DNA of 64,000 nt from Pedobacter heparinus DSM 2366 (lineage in GTDB: Bacteria > Bacteroidota > Bacteroidia > Sphingobacteriales > Sphingobacteriaceae). Under the pieces are notes generated by a model. It was not told the DNA's origin and made no database searches. It worked only from the letters and a program-made list of their open reading frames with translations. Shown piece after piece: positions 52,830 through 61,795 of the stretch. Position 1 is the stretch's first letter; every line of letters starts with the position of its first letter. The stretch is taken from assembly GCF_000023825.1 (NCBI RefSeq), contig NC_013061.1, positions 2,852,001 through 2,916,000 on the forward strand, written 5' to 3'. The position numbers and the translations under genes were made by a program.

Positions 52830-53963
52830 CTAACTCAAAATCACTAAATCGGTTTCTGTAGCTGAAATGCTGCGCAAAAGTTGGTTAAAAATCGCGGTTC
52901 TCATGATAATCTGAAATAAATTTAAATGTGGCTTGCCGATGCATATCGTAGTGACCTCTTTTTCCTCTGCTATTTTTAGTATAGTTTGTGTAATCTGGTT
53001 GCTTTTGATCTTGATCACTTCCGCACCCAGTTCTGTGGCCAGTTTAAAATTATTGATCAGGTGCCGCTGCAGATCAAGCTTTACCTTATCGCCCCTTTCC
53101 CTGTTGTTCTGTACATACAGCACGATCCAGGATGAATGGTAATAAGAGGCCAGCCGGGCTGTTTTGCGGATCACGATCCTGGCGGTCTCCTTATTGGTAG
53201 AGATACAGGCCATAAAGCGTTCGGGCCTCAGTTTAATCTGTTTGGGAATTTCTATACTGATCTTCCTTTCCAGATGATGGGCCACTTCTTTTAAAGCAAG
53301 CTCGCGGAGCTGCAATATCCTGTCAGATTGAAAAAAGTTAGCCAATGCACGTTCAATTTTTGTGTGGTCATAGATCTTACCTGCCTTTAAGCGGTCTATC
53401 AGTTCGTCTGCCGTTAAGTCAATGTTTACAATTTCATCGGCCAGTTCCAGGATCCTGTCGGGAATCCTTTCTGTAATGGGAATCCCGGTAATCTTTTCGA
53501 TCTCTTCGTTCATGCTCTCCAGGTGCTGGATATTTACGGCCGAGATCACACTGATGCCGGCTTCCAGGATGTCGACCACATCCTGCCATCTTTTGCCATT
53601 TTTACTTCCTTCTACATTGGTATGTGCGAGTTCATCTACAATTACAACTTCAGGGTGCAGATTAATGATAGTATTTACATCCATTTCTTCCAGTTCTTTC
53701 CCCTTGTAAAACAATTTTCTTCTGGGGATCAAGGGAATACCGGCCAGGAGGGCCTGTGTTTCTGCGCGGTTGTGCGTTTCGATATAACCGATATGGATAT
53801 CAATGCCATTTTTCAATAATGCATGTGCTTCCTGGAGCATCCGGTAGGTTTTGCCCACACCGGCGCTCATGCCAATGTAGACTTTAAATTTCCCCCTTCT
53901 GGATTTCTTTACCAGGTCCAGAAATTTGCGTACGGAGCTTGCTTTATTTTCTTCTTCCATCAC
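52830..53963 (-). CDS. kdpD: Truncated-type KdpD: sensor domain plus UspA domain, no kinase
   Basis: A 377-residue protein equal to the cytoplasmic N-terminal half of E. coli KdpD. The KdpD domain (25-230) has the Walker A GMSAGVGKTY (31-40) and Walker B VVIVDELAHTNVEGSKN, with GYIETHNRAETQALL between. A UspA-like domain follows (about 250-377). The four membrane helices and histidine kinase of classic KdpD are absent; the next gene encodes a separate membrane kinase. This is a natural split, common in Bacteroidota, not a frameshift: the stop is followed by a normal gene. It lies between the porin and kinase genes. Confidence 0.9.
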   Translation of the reverse strand: MMEEENKASSVRKFLDLVKKSRRGKFKVYIGMSAGVGKTYRMLQEAHALLKNGIDIHIGYIETHNRAETQALLAGIPLIPRRKLFYKGKELEEMDVNTIINLHPEVVIVDELAHTNVEGSKNGKRWQDVVDILEAGISVISAVNIQHLESMNEEIEKITGIPITERIPDRILELADEIVNIDLTADELIDRLKAGKIYDHTKIERALANFFQSDRILQLRELALKEVAHHLERKISIEIPKQIKLRPERFMACISTNKETARIVIRKTARLASYYHSSWIVLYVQNNRERGDKVKLDLQRHLINNFKLATELGAEVIKIKSNQITQTILKIAEEKEVTTICIGKPHLNLFQIIMRTAIFNQLLRSISATETDLVILS

Positions 53964-54041
53964 ATTGTATAAAAATATTTTTTATCCATAATTAAAAATT
54001 AATACAGGACCAGCCGCACCACAACCAGCCCTGTAAAAAAC

Positions 54042-55115
54042 TTAAAAAGAAACTGCAATACTTGCTGTAACTGCAGCGTTGGTATTCACTATATTTTCAT
54101 TTTTGATAAATATTTTATCCTTGCTATCGTAAAGCTTCCCTTCCAGCCTTACTACCGCATTGCTGATGGGGGCATAGTCAACATTTAAAGAATAACCAGT
54201 GGTTTTAAAGCCGTTGGATGTACCTGTAACTATAAAAATACCATTTTTATCCTGGTAATGCTCTACCCTGCCCGCCACTTTCCATTGATCAGAAATGTTA
54301 TAACGGGCTATGGCTACCGGTGCAAATACCTCATTGTGTTTTTTACTCCCTTTAGCCTCCTGCTGGGTACCGTAGTCGAGCCCCAGGGTCAGACCGAAAT
54401 CGTCTGTCAATTCAAAAATTCCATATACATCATGATAAAAGCGGTTTACACGTAGGGCGTCGCTGCCCTCTGTTCCCAGGTAATTGCTATAATTAAGGGT
54501 GATTTTTGCTGTAGGTTTCCAGGTCAGCTGCAAGCCACCTGCAGGCTTGCTGTTGCCATTGAGGCGGTTAATGCGCTGCCAGCCGTTTAAGTAAAGCAAG
54601 GTAGCAGCAAAACTGCCATCCTTACTGGCATAACTGAGCTTGGCACCCGATTCATAGTAAGGTGTATTTTCTGAGGAAATGTTCCGGGTCAATACCCAGC
54701 AGTCTTTGGATACCGCACTTTCAAAATCAATATGTGAAGCAAATATACCTGCATCAAGCCAGAGGTTAAGTGTTTTAGAAAGCTTTAAGCCTGTATTGGC
54801 CTCATAAATATTTTTTAGCACACCAGGTTCAGCAGCCATATTGGCATTGGTATACGTACCGGCCATCAAGGCTACATTTGCCCTGATGTTTCCATCATCA
54901 TAGGCCCCTTTAATAAAACCCAGGTTCAGGTTTACCTCATTGTGACGGTTGTGTGAATAAATAAAACCGGGGCGGTTGTTATCTGATGGTTTGTTAAGAT
55001 CGTATCCGTAATAAGTTTCCAGGTAGCCAGACACCTTAATTTTCGGTTCGGTCTGCCCATAGCTGTAGCCTGCGACAGTACTTAAGACTGCCGATAACAA
55101 TAGTAGTTTCTTCAT
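54042..55115 (-). CDS. Outer-membrane porin of the kdp operon
   Basis: A 357-residue protein with a signal peptide (MKKLLLLSAVLSTVAGYSYG) and about 16 alternating strands: KIKVSGYLETYYGYDLN, HNEVNLNLGFIKGAYDD, LQLTWKPTAKITLNYS, ending with the aromatic AAVTASIAVSF. It belongs to the Bacteroidota outer-membrane beta-barrel group placed between kdpC and kdpD, and may open a route for potassium through the outer membrane; that role is inferred from position. It starts 6 nt after kdpC. Confidence 0.82.
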   Translation of the reverse strand: MKKLLLLSAVLSTVAGYSYGQTEPKIKVSGYLETYYGYDLNKPSDNNRPGFIYSHNRHNEVNLNLGFIKGAYDDGNIRANVALMAGTYTNANMAAEPGVLKNIYEANTGLKLSKTLNLWLDAGIFASHIDFESAVSKDCWVLTRNISSENTPYYESGAKLSYASKDGSFAATLLYLNGWQRINRLNGNSKPAGGLQLTWKPTAKITLNYSNYLGTEGSDALRVNRFYHDVYGIFELTDDFGLTLGLDYGTQQEAKGSKKHNEVFAPVAIARYNISDQWKVAGRVEHYQDKNGIFIVTGTSNGFKTTGYSLNVDYAPISNAVVRLEGKLYDSKDKIFIKNENIVNTNAAVTASIAVSF

Positions 55116-55121
55116 TTCAAT

Positions 55122-55688
55122 TTATTTTTTTAATTCGTCGAGCGCCAGATTTAGCTTTAATACATTTACACGTGATGGACCAAACATCCCTAAAAAAGGG
55201 CCTTCGGTATACTTTACCACCAGTTCTGCAACAGTTCTTTCGGTAAGGCCACGTGTGGCTGCCACCCTTTTGATCTGTATAATGGCCCCCTGTTCGGAAA
55301 TGTTGGGATCCAGTCCGCTTCCCGATGCAGCAACCATATCGGCAGGGATATCTGCCTTTTTAAGGTAGGGATGGTATTTTAACAAAGTATCGATCCTGCC
55401 TGAAACTAAGGCCAGGTATTCGGCATTGGAAGGGCCCTTATTGGAGCCTCCAGATCCGGCAGCGTTGTAAGCCACAGCAGAGGGCCTACCCCAGAAATAT
55501 TCGGGTTGGCTAAAGTTTTGTCCCAATAAGGCATAGCCCACTACTTTTCCGTTTTTAGTGATTTTCTCGCCCCCACCATTGCCTCTGGAAAAGTTGCCTG
55601 CAAAGGCAACAATTAAAGGATAGATGACACATAAGAGCAGCATCAGTACTGCAGTAAGGCGTATAGATTGTAACAGGTATTTTTTCAT
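55122..55688 (-). CDS. kdpC: Potassium-transporting ATPase subunit C
   Basis: A 188-residue subunit with one N-terminal membrane helix (RLTAVLMLLLCVIYPLIVAF) and a periplasmic domain carrying the family blocks YFWGRPSAVAYNA, NAEYLALVSGRID, MVAASGSGLDPNIS and RVAATRGLTERTVAELV. It stabilises the complex and raises ATP affinity. Eleven nt separate it from kdpB. The porin follows. Confidence 0.96.
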   Translation of the reverse strand: MKKYLLQSIRLTAVLMLLLCVIYPLIVAFAGNFSRGNGGGEKITKNGKVVGYALLGQNFSQPEYFWGRPSAVAYNAAGSGGSNKGPSNAEYLALVSGRIDTLLKYHPYLKKADIPADMVAASGSGLDPNISEQGAIIQIKRVAATRGLTERTVAELVVKYTEGPFLGMFGPSRVNVLKLNLALDELKK

Positions 55689-55699
55689 GATTTCTATTT

Positions 55700-57730
55700 T
55701 TAAATAAATAATCCTACCATCAGGTCAATTAATTTTATGCCGATGAAAGGTGCAATTACCCCTCCTAACCCATATATAAACAGGTTTCTGCGCAGCAAGG
55801 CGCTGGCACCTATGGGTTTATAGGCAACACCTTTTAAGGCCAGGGGAATGAGGAAAGGAATGATGATGGCATTAAAAATTACGGCCGATAAAATTGCACT
55901 TTCAGGACTGTGTAGCCCCATGATATTCAAATGCTGTAAAGCAGGGATGGAAGCAATAAACAGGGCCGGTACAATGGCAAAATATTTGGCCACATCGTTT
56001 GCGATAGAGAAGGTGGTTAGCGTGCCACGGGTAATCAGCAGTTGTTTGCCGATCTCTACGATCTCGATCAGTTTGGTAGGGTCATTGTCCAGGTCGACCA
56101 TATTACCGGCTTCTTTAGCTGCCTGCGTACCACTGTTCATGGCCACGCCTACATCGGCCTGTGCCAAAGCGGGGGCATCATTGGTACCATCACCCATCAT
56201 GGCTACCAGTTTACCCAGTGCCTGCTCCTCTTTGATATAGTTCATTTTATCTTCCGGCTTGGCTTCGGCAATAAAATCATCAACCCCTGCTTTTTCGGCG
56301 ATGAACTTAGCGGTTAAGGGATTATCACCGGTTACCATTACGGTTTTCACCCCCATCTTGCGCAAGCGTTCAAAACGTTCACTGATGCCGGGCTTAATGA
56401 TATCCTGCAGTTCGATTACTCCGATGGCTTTTTCATTTTCGGCAACTACCAATGGGGTACCACCATTGTTGGCTATAGCTTTAACCTGGTCTTCAATATC
56501 CATTGGAAAAGGGTTTCCGGCCATCAACACGATGTTACGGATAGCGTCAAATGCCCCTTTCCGGATGCGTTTTCCATCAGGGGTATCAATACCGCTCGAA
56601 CGTGTTTCGGCAGTAAATTTGATAAATTTTGCTCCTTCAGGTGCAACAGCATGACTATGGCTGTCCTGTAAAGCCGCAAGCTCTACTATAGATTTTCCTT
56701 CAGGCGTATCATCTGCCAGTGAGCTCAGCACACAGGCATCCATGAAGTTTTTGATCACTATCCCGGTGGTAGGGTAAAAATTTGTGGCCTTACGATTACC
56801 TATGGTAATGGTTCCGGTTTTATCTAAGAGGAGGACATCTATGTCGCCAGCAGTTTCAACTGCCTTGCCCGATTTGGTGATCACATTGGTCCTTAATGCC
56901 CTATCCATCCCCGCAATGCCAATGGCAGAAAGGAGCCCGCCAATGGTTGTAGGGATCAGACATACAAACAGGGAGATCAGGGCTGCTATAGTGATCGGCG
57001 TATTTGCATAATCGGCAAAAGGCTTTAAGGTTACGCATACGATGATGAAAACCAGGGTAAAACTGGCCAGCAAAATGGTCAAAGCAATTTCATTGGGTGT
57101 TTTCTGACGGGATGCACCTTCTACCAGGGCGATCATCTTATCCAGAAAGCTCTCGCCAGGCTGAGTGCTTACCTGTACTTTGATCTCATCAGAAAGCACT
57201 TTTGTACCACCGGTTACGGATGATTTGTCGCCACCCGATTCGCGGATAACGGGGGCTGATTCACCTGTAATGGCCGATTCATCAATTGTAGCTATACCTT
57301 CAATGATCTCGCCATCGGTGGGGATGGTATCGCCTGCTTCGCAGATAAATACATCCCCTTTTTTGAGCAGGTTTGAAGAGCGCACCTCAACCTTTCCATT
57401 GCTCAGCAATACTTTGGCCGGTGTTTCTTCCCTGGTTTTCCTTAAACTGTCGGCCTGAGCTTTTCCGCGGGCTTCGGCAATGGCCTCGGCAAAGTTGGCA
57501 AAAAGTACGGTAAGCAATAAGATCAGGAAAATAAAGAAGTTGTATACGGCCGATCCCTGTCCGGGGTTGTTCATTGAATAAATGGTAACATAGGCCATAA
57601 TGGCCGTACCGATCTCGACCGTGAACATGACAGGGTTACGGACCATCACCCTTGGGTCGAGTTTAATAAAAGACTGTTTAAATGCAGTTTGCACTAAAGC
57701 AGGTTCAAATAATTTATGAGAAGTTTTCAT
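55700..57730 (-). CDS. kdpB: Potassium-transporting ATPase ATP-binding subunit
   Basis: The 676-residue P-type ATPase subunit. It has the phosphorylation motif [18 protein letters not shown] in the actuator domain ([13 protein letters not shown]), [18 protein letters not shown] and [22 protein letters not shown]. The order of helices and the RKGAFDAI nucleotide loop are as in E. coli KdpB. It couples ATP hydrolysis to potassium uptake through KdpA. Ten nt separate it from kdpA. Confidence 0.98.
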   Translation of the reverse strand: MKTSHKLFEPALVQTAFKQSFIKLDPRVMVRNPVMFTVEIGTAIMAYVTIYSMNNPGQGSAVYNFFIFLILLLTVLFANFAEAIAEARGKAQADSLRKTREETPAKVLLSNGKVEVRSSNLLKKGDVFICEAGDTIPTDGEIIEGIATIDESAITGESAPVIRESGGDKSSVTGGTKVLSDEIKVQVSTQPGESFLDKMIALVEGASRQKTPNEIALTILLASFTLVFIIVCVTLKPFADYANTPITIAALISLFVCLIPTTIGGLLSAIGIAGMDRALRTNVITKSGKAVETAGDIDVLLLDKTGTITIGNRKATNFYPTTGIVIKNFMDACVLSSLADDTPEGKSIVELAALQDSHSHAVAPEGAKFIKFTAETRSSGIDTPDGKRIRKGAFDAIRNIVLMAGNPFPMDIEDQVKAIANNGGTPLVVAENEKAIGVIELQDIIKPGISERFERLRKMGVKTVMVTGDNPLTAKFIAEKAGVDDFIAEAKPEDKMNYIKEEQALGKLVAMMGDGTNDAPALAQADVGVAMNSGTQAAKEAGNMVDLDNDPTKLIEIVEIGKQLLITRGTLTTFSIANDVAKYFAIVPALFIASIPALQHLNIMGLHSPESAILSAVIFNAIIIPFLIPLALKGVAYKPIGASALLRRNLFIYGLGGVIAPFIGIKLIDLMVGLFI

Positions 57731-57740
57731 CTGTCTGTTT

Positions 57741-59459
57741 CTATTTAAGCATCGTAAAATATTCTGCCAGGGGGCCTAAGGCCAGTGCAGGGAAATAAGA
57801 AAGTGCATTTAACACCAGGATTACTGCAAAGGTCATCAGGCTGAAAGTCAGCGTATCTGTTTTTAGCGTACCAGCCGATTCGGGGATGTATTTTTTGGCA
57901 CCTAGTAAACCGGCAATAGCCACCGGACCAATTATGGGCAGGAAACGACCAAGTATCAATACGAAACCTGTGGCCACGTTCCAGAATACATTGTTGTCGC
58001 CCAGCCCTTCAAAGCCCGAGCCATTGTTGGCATTGGAGGAGGTCATTTCATATAACATTTCAGAGAAGCCATGAAAGCCGGGATTGTTCAGCCAGTTTTT
58101 GGGCTGTACGGCCCAGGCCGCATCCCCATGGTTTGTAAAGACATAACTGGCTATAGCGGTACCAGCCAAAATCAAAAAAGGGCTTAACAACGTGATCAGC
58201 GCCGCTATCTTGATTTCCCTGGCCTCTACCTTATGCCCAAGAAACTCTGGTGTACGGCCCACCATCAGTCCGGAAATAAATACAGCGATGATCAGGTAAA
58301 TAAAGTAATTCAACATCCCTACTCCACAGCCCCCGTAAAAGGAGTTGATCATCATGCCCAGCAATTGCCAGGTTCCTGTTAAAGGCATGGTGCTGTCGTG
58401 CATGCTGTTTACCGAACCGGTAGAGATGATGGTGGTTACTGTACTCCAGTAAGCAGATATGGCTGGACCAAAACGTACCTCTTTACCCTCCATGGCGCCT
58501 GTAGCCTGCGAAATACCCATTTTTGCAATTGCCGGATTACCCCCCAGTTCGCTGCTCAGCGTAGGGACCAGCAGGAGCAGCATGCCTATGGTCATTACCC
58601 CGAAGATCATCCAGGCCAGTTTTTTACGCCTGATGAAGTAACCGAAGGCAATGACCATGGCGATGGGGATGATCACCTGGGCAATCAGTTCGACCATAGC
58701 GGTCAGGTAATTTGGATTTTCCAAAGGGTGTGAAGAATTGGCACCAAACCAGCCTCCACCATTGGTACCCAGGTGTTTTATGGCAATAAAGCCGGCGGCC
58801 GGGCCACGGGATACATTTACGGTATCACCCTGCAGGGAGATAAACTGGTCTTTACCTTCGTAACTGGTTGGTGTGCCATTAAAAGCCAGGATAAGGGCCA
58901 TAATTAAAGACAGGGGCAATAACAAACGGGTAATTGATTTTACAAAGAAATCCCAGAAGTTGCCCAGTTTAACCGAAGTTTTATCTCTGAAAGCTTTAAA
59001 AAACACGACCGCAGCAGCTATACCGGTTGCACAGCTTACAAACTGTAAAAACATGAGTACATAATGCTGGGTGAGGTAACTTACCCCAGATTCTCCGGAA
59101 TAATGTTGCAGGTTACAGTTTACGACAAAACTGATAATGGTATTGAAAGACAGATCTGCCGTCATACCGGGATTACCATCAGGGTTCAGGGGTAGTTTAT
59201 CCTGGTATATCAGTACAAAAAAACCGTATACCAGCCAAACCAGGTTAATGGTAAGCAGTGCTTTCATGTGCTGCTTCCAGTTCATCTCTTCTTTGGGGTT
59301 GATTCCGGACAGCTTAAATATGCCGTTTTCGAGTGGTTTCAGAAAGTCTGTCCAGACTTTTTCTCCGGCAAAAACTTTTGCCAGGTATTTACCCAGCGGA
59401 ATAGCTATGACCAGCGTGAGCAGGTAAGTAGCAACAATTCCAAGTAATTCAGTGTTCAT
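57741..59459 (-). CDS. kdpA: Potassium-transporting ATPase potassium-binding subunit
   Basis: The 572-residue channel-like subunit, with four SKT-type membrane-pore-membrane repeats. Filter-type segments are visible: [45 protein letters not shown] and [15 protein letters not shown]. Nearly the whole protein is membrane. It follows kdpF by 9 nt and precedes kdpB by 10. Confidence 0.98.
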   Translation of the reverse strand: MNTELLGIVATYLLTLVIAIPLGKYLAKVFAGEKVWTDFLKPLENGIFKLSGINPKEEMNWKQHMKALLTINLVWLVYGFFVLIYQDKLPLNPDGNPGMTADLSFNTIISFVVNCNLQHYSGESGVSYLTQHYVLMFLQFVSCATGIAAAVVFFKAFRDKTSVKLGNFWDFFVKSITRLLLPLSLIMALILAFNGTPTSYEGKDQFISLQGDTVNVSRGPAAGFIAIKHLGTNGGGWFGANSSHPLENPNYLTAMVELIAQVIIPIAMVIAFGYFIRRKKLAWMIFGVMTIGMLLLLVPTLSSELGGNPAIAKMGISQATGAMEGKEVRFGPAISAYWSTVTTIISTGSVNSMHDSTMPLTGTWQLLGMMINSFYGGCGVGMLNYFIYLIIAVFISGLMVGRTPEFLGHKVEAREIKIAALITLLSPFLILAGTAIASYVFTNHGDAAWAVQPKNWLNNPGFHGFSEMLYEMTSSNANNGSGFEGLGDNNVFWNVATGFVLILGRFLPIIGPVAIAGLLGAKKYIPESAGTLKTDTLTFSLMTFAVILVLNALSYFPALALGPLAEYFTMLK

Positions 59460-59468
59460 AGTTTTTAA

Positions 59469-59546
59469 TTAAAATTTTTCTGGTTTAATCAGCACGTAGA
59501 TCATATAGATGAAGACGGCGATTGCGATAAGGAATAATGCGATCAT
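59469..59546 (-). CDS. kdpF: Potassium-transporting ATPase subunit KdpF
   Basis: A 25-residue single-helix peptide, MIALFLIAIAVFIYMIYVLI then KPEKF, matching the KdpF pattern including the Y-x-L-I-x-P-E-K-F end. In E. coli it stabilises the KdpABC complex. A longer frame reads through the same bases from 59696, but only this short product fits the family and position directly before kdpA. Confidence 0.9.
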   Translation of the reverse strand: MIALFLIAIAVFIYMIYVLIKPEKF

Positions 59547-59551
59547 AACTT

Positions 59552-59635
59552 TTAGATTTTTTCGAACCAGTCGATTGATTTGTAAAATAACCTGCATAAG
59601 ATGAGCAGGGCAAGGAGCAAAAGGATTGTTAACAT
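59552..59635 (-). CDS. Putative 27-residue membrane peptide upstream of kdpF
   Basis: A short frame MLTILLLLALLILCRLFYKS followed by IDWFEKI, with stop five bases before kdpF. It has one hydrophobic helix and an amphipathic, charged end, in layout like KdpF but in another reading frame. I am not certain it is translated: no Shine-Dalgarno is visible, as usual in this phylum. Being first in the operon and tightly spaced favours it as a real small gene. Confidence 0.5.
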   Translation of the reverse strand: MLTILLLLALLILCRLFYKSIDWFEKI

Positions 59636-59661
59636 AATTGTGTTGTTTTTGAGAAGCTATA

Positions 59662-59677
59662 GCCAATTGGCATACCA
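59662..59677 (-). promoter_or_regulatory. Possible sigma-54 promoter of the kdp operon
   Basis: Minus-strand TGGTATGCCAATTGGC aligns with the -24/-12 consensus TGGCAYG-N4-TTGC, with the final GC read as GG (or GC one base later). It lies 26 nt before the first small reading frame. The nearby NtrC-type activator makes a sigma-54 promoter plausible, but the -12 mismatch is a serious weakness. Confidence 0.35.
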
Positions 59678-59744
59678 CAAGAAGAAAAAAATACACAACT
59701 ATCTATAAATCAATATGTAAAAGAAAATACAAAAAACCTGGTAA

Positions 59745-59776
59745 ATAAAAAACCCTTCCATTTTGGAAGGGTTTTT
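59745..59776. terminator. Bidirectional intrinsic terminator
   Basis: AACCCTTCCA (59751-59760) pairs with TGGAAGGGTT (59764-59773) over a TTT loop, with an A-run on the left and a T-run on the right. On the minus strand it ends the transcript of the flavin-oxidase-like gene and insulates the kdp operon. Confidence 0.85.
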
Positions 59777-59805
59777 ATCATTATGGAAGCTTAGGGAAAC
59801 CTGTG

Positions 59806-60342
59806 TTAAATGTTGATCCTTCCTTCTACTGAGTCATCCAGTGTTTTGCCAATTGCTGTACCGATCATCATTTTAACACCTGCAACCAGGTTACCATGCT
59901 TGTTATCCCAGTAATACCCGAAAGACGGCACTATTTTTAACAGCGAAATACGGGGATCATTCTCCCCTTCTGTAAACCATACTTTCAGGAAGGGGCTCCA
60001 AAGTTCCTTTATTTTTGTCTTGTCGTCATGAATACTTGCTTCTGCGGTAAGATATAGGTAATCCGAATGCTTAGAGCCCTGAAAATAGAGTTTTACCCTT
60101 GAATCAAGTGCTACTTCGGCATTTACATGGCTGTCATTTGCACTGATGACCCATAGGTTCCCCTCATCATCCACCTGTTGGATAGTCATTGGTCTTACGC
60201 CTCCGGAAGGTCCGGAAGCCGGTTCTGTACAAAAAAAACAGGTTTCAGCCTGCTCTATTAGCTCTTTGATTTTTTTTACGGCTTCTTCCCGGCCTAAATT
60301 TTCTATAGTATCTTCCGGCTGATTTTTATTAATGCTGTTCAT
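59806..60342 (-). CDS. Pyridoxamine-phosphate-oxidase-like general stress protein
   Basis: A 178-residue split-barrel protein. Its pattern TCFFCTEPASGPSGGVRPMTIQQVDDEG, then LWVISANDSHVNAEVALDSRVKLYFQ and FLKVWFTEGENDPRISLLKI fits the general-stress-protein-26 group, which binds FMN or similar cofactors. Known members have weak or no pyridoxamine oxidase activity. It lies alone between the NtrC-type gene and the kdp operon, with its own terminator, so a direct link to potassium is not shown. Confidence 0.87.
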   Translation of the reverse strand: MNSINKNQPEDTIENLGREEAVKKIKELIEQAETCFFCTEPASGPSGGVRPMTIQQVDDEGNLWVISANDSHVNAEVALDSRVKLYFQGSKHSDYLYLTAEASIHDDKTKIKELWSPFLKVWFTEGENDPRISLLKIVPSFGYYWDNKHGNLVAGVKMMIGTAIGKTLDDSVEGRINI

Positions 60343-60428
60343 AGGAATAGGAGTTAGATAAATTTTATGTTCCTAATAAACAGGTTATGGATGGGAATGT
60401 TTCCGCTCTTTTAAGAAAATGAAATTGT

Positions 60429-61775
60429 TCACACTGCCGTGCCTATTTTCAGTTCTTCAATTTTACGGTACAGGGTAGTCAGGCCAATTCCCAATAGTCT
60501 TGCGGTTTCTGTTTTATTGCCACGGGTGTATTTCAGTACTTTAATGATGTGCTGTTTTTCCACGGATTCCATTTTTAAGGCATCAGTCTCAGGAATTTGT
60601 CCACCCAGATGAAACTCATAAGGCAGCAGGCTGCTGCTGAGTTCCTGCCCATCCGCCAGAATAGCCACACGTTCCATCACATTTTTCAGTTCCCTGATGT
60701 TACCTTTCCAGGCGTGTTTCAACAACAATTCTTCAAAATCAGTATCCATTTTAAACTCGGGCTTGTTCACCTTATCTGCAAACTCTTTCAGATAATGCCT
60801 GGCGATCAATAAAATGTCAGATTTACGCTGCGATAAAGCAGGCAGCTCTATAAAAAACACAGAGAGCCGGTAATACAGGTCGAGCCTGAACCTACCTGCT
60901 TCTGCTTCCAGTTTCAGATCTCTGTTGGTAGCTGCTATGATGCGTACATTTACTTTGCTGGTCTGCGTATCGCCCACCTTAATAAAGGTTTGGTTTTCCA
61001 ATACCCTCAGCAATTTGGCCTGCAGTTCCATGTTCATTTCTCCTATTTCATCTAAAAATATAGTGCCTTCATGGGCTTCCTCCAGCAAACCCTTCTTGTC
61101 TTTAACCGCCCCGGTAAAGGCACCTTGTTTATGGCCAAACAATTCACTTTCCAGCAGTTCATGGTTAAAACCACTGCAATTTACGGCAACAAAGGGTTTC
61201 ATTTTACGGGGACTTTCGTAATGGATGGCCTGTGCAAACACTTCCTTACCCGTTCCGGTCTCGCCCAAAAGCAATACAGTGGTATCTGTGGCCGCTACTT
61301 TTCTGGCTAGTTCTATGGCTGCTATGATGGCTTTCGACCGGCCCAGAATCCCCTCAAAACTATACTTTTTACCTACCTTGTTTTCCAGCTCATTTATGCG
61401 GTACTGCAGCTTTGCCTTATCCAAAGCTTTGTAAACCAATGGAATGATCTTATCGTTATCATCGCCTTTGGTAATGTAATCAAAGGCACCATTGCGCATG
61501 GCCATTACCCCGTCGGCTATGGTGCCAAAGGCCGTCAGGTTAATTACCTCTGCATAAGGCTTTATTTTTTTAATTTCCCTGACCAGCTCGACACCGTTAA
61601 TATCAGGAAGTTTTACATCGCTTATGACTACATATACATCCTGACTGGAAAGAATTTTGAGCCCCTCCTTTCCGGTACCGGCCTGAAAGACCTTAAAACC
61701 TTCCAGTTCTATAATGCGTGCCAAAAGGCTGCATATTTTTTTTTCGTCATCAATGATCAGAACCGTATTCTGCAT
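60429..61775 (-). CDS. NtrC-type sigma-54-dependent response regulator
   Basis: A 448-residue activator: receiver (1-120, phospho-acceptor Asp53 in VISDVKLPDINGVE), AAA+ domain (about 143-380) with Walker A GETGTGKE at 171-178 and the sigma-54 contact loop GAFTGA at 218-223, and a Fis-type helix-turn-helix (KYTRGNKTETARLLGIGLTTLYRKI). All elements for remodelling sigma-54 polymerase are intact. It is the only response regulator near the kdpD/kinase pair, and I infer that it replaces the OmpR-type KdpE. The orphan kinase could still have other partners elsewhere. Confidence 0.93.
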   Translation of the reverse strand: MQNTVLIIDDEKKICSLLARIIELEGFKVFQAGTGKEGLKILSSQDVYVVISDVKLPDINGVELVREIKKIKPYAEVINLTAFGTIADGVMAMRNGAFDYITKGDDNDKIIPLVYKALDKAKLQYRINELENKVGKKYSFEGILGRSKAIIAAIELARKVAATDTTVLLLGETGTGKEVFAQAIHYESPRKMKPFVAVNCSGFNHELLESELFGHKQGAFTGAVKDKKGLLEEAHEGTIFLDEIGEMNMELQAKLLRVLENQTFIKVGDTQTSKVNVRIIAATNRDLKLEAEAGRFRLDLYYRLSVFFIELPALSQRKSDILLIARHYLKEFADKVNKPEFKMDTDFEELLLKHAWKGNIRELKNVMERVAILADGQELSSSLLPYEFHLGGQIPETDALKMESVEKQHIIKVLKYTRGNKTETARLLGIGLTTLYRKIEELKIGTAV

Positions 61776-61795
61776 AGCCTATAATTTCAGCAATA

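Noticed and set aside
52830-53963. Frameshifted kdpD
   Set aside because: The protein stops cleanly after the UspA domain, and the following gene is a kinase of different architecture with its own start, membrane helices and periplasmic domain, not the missing KdpD half.
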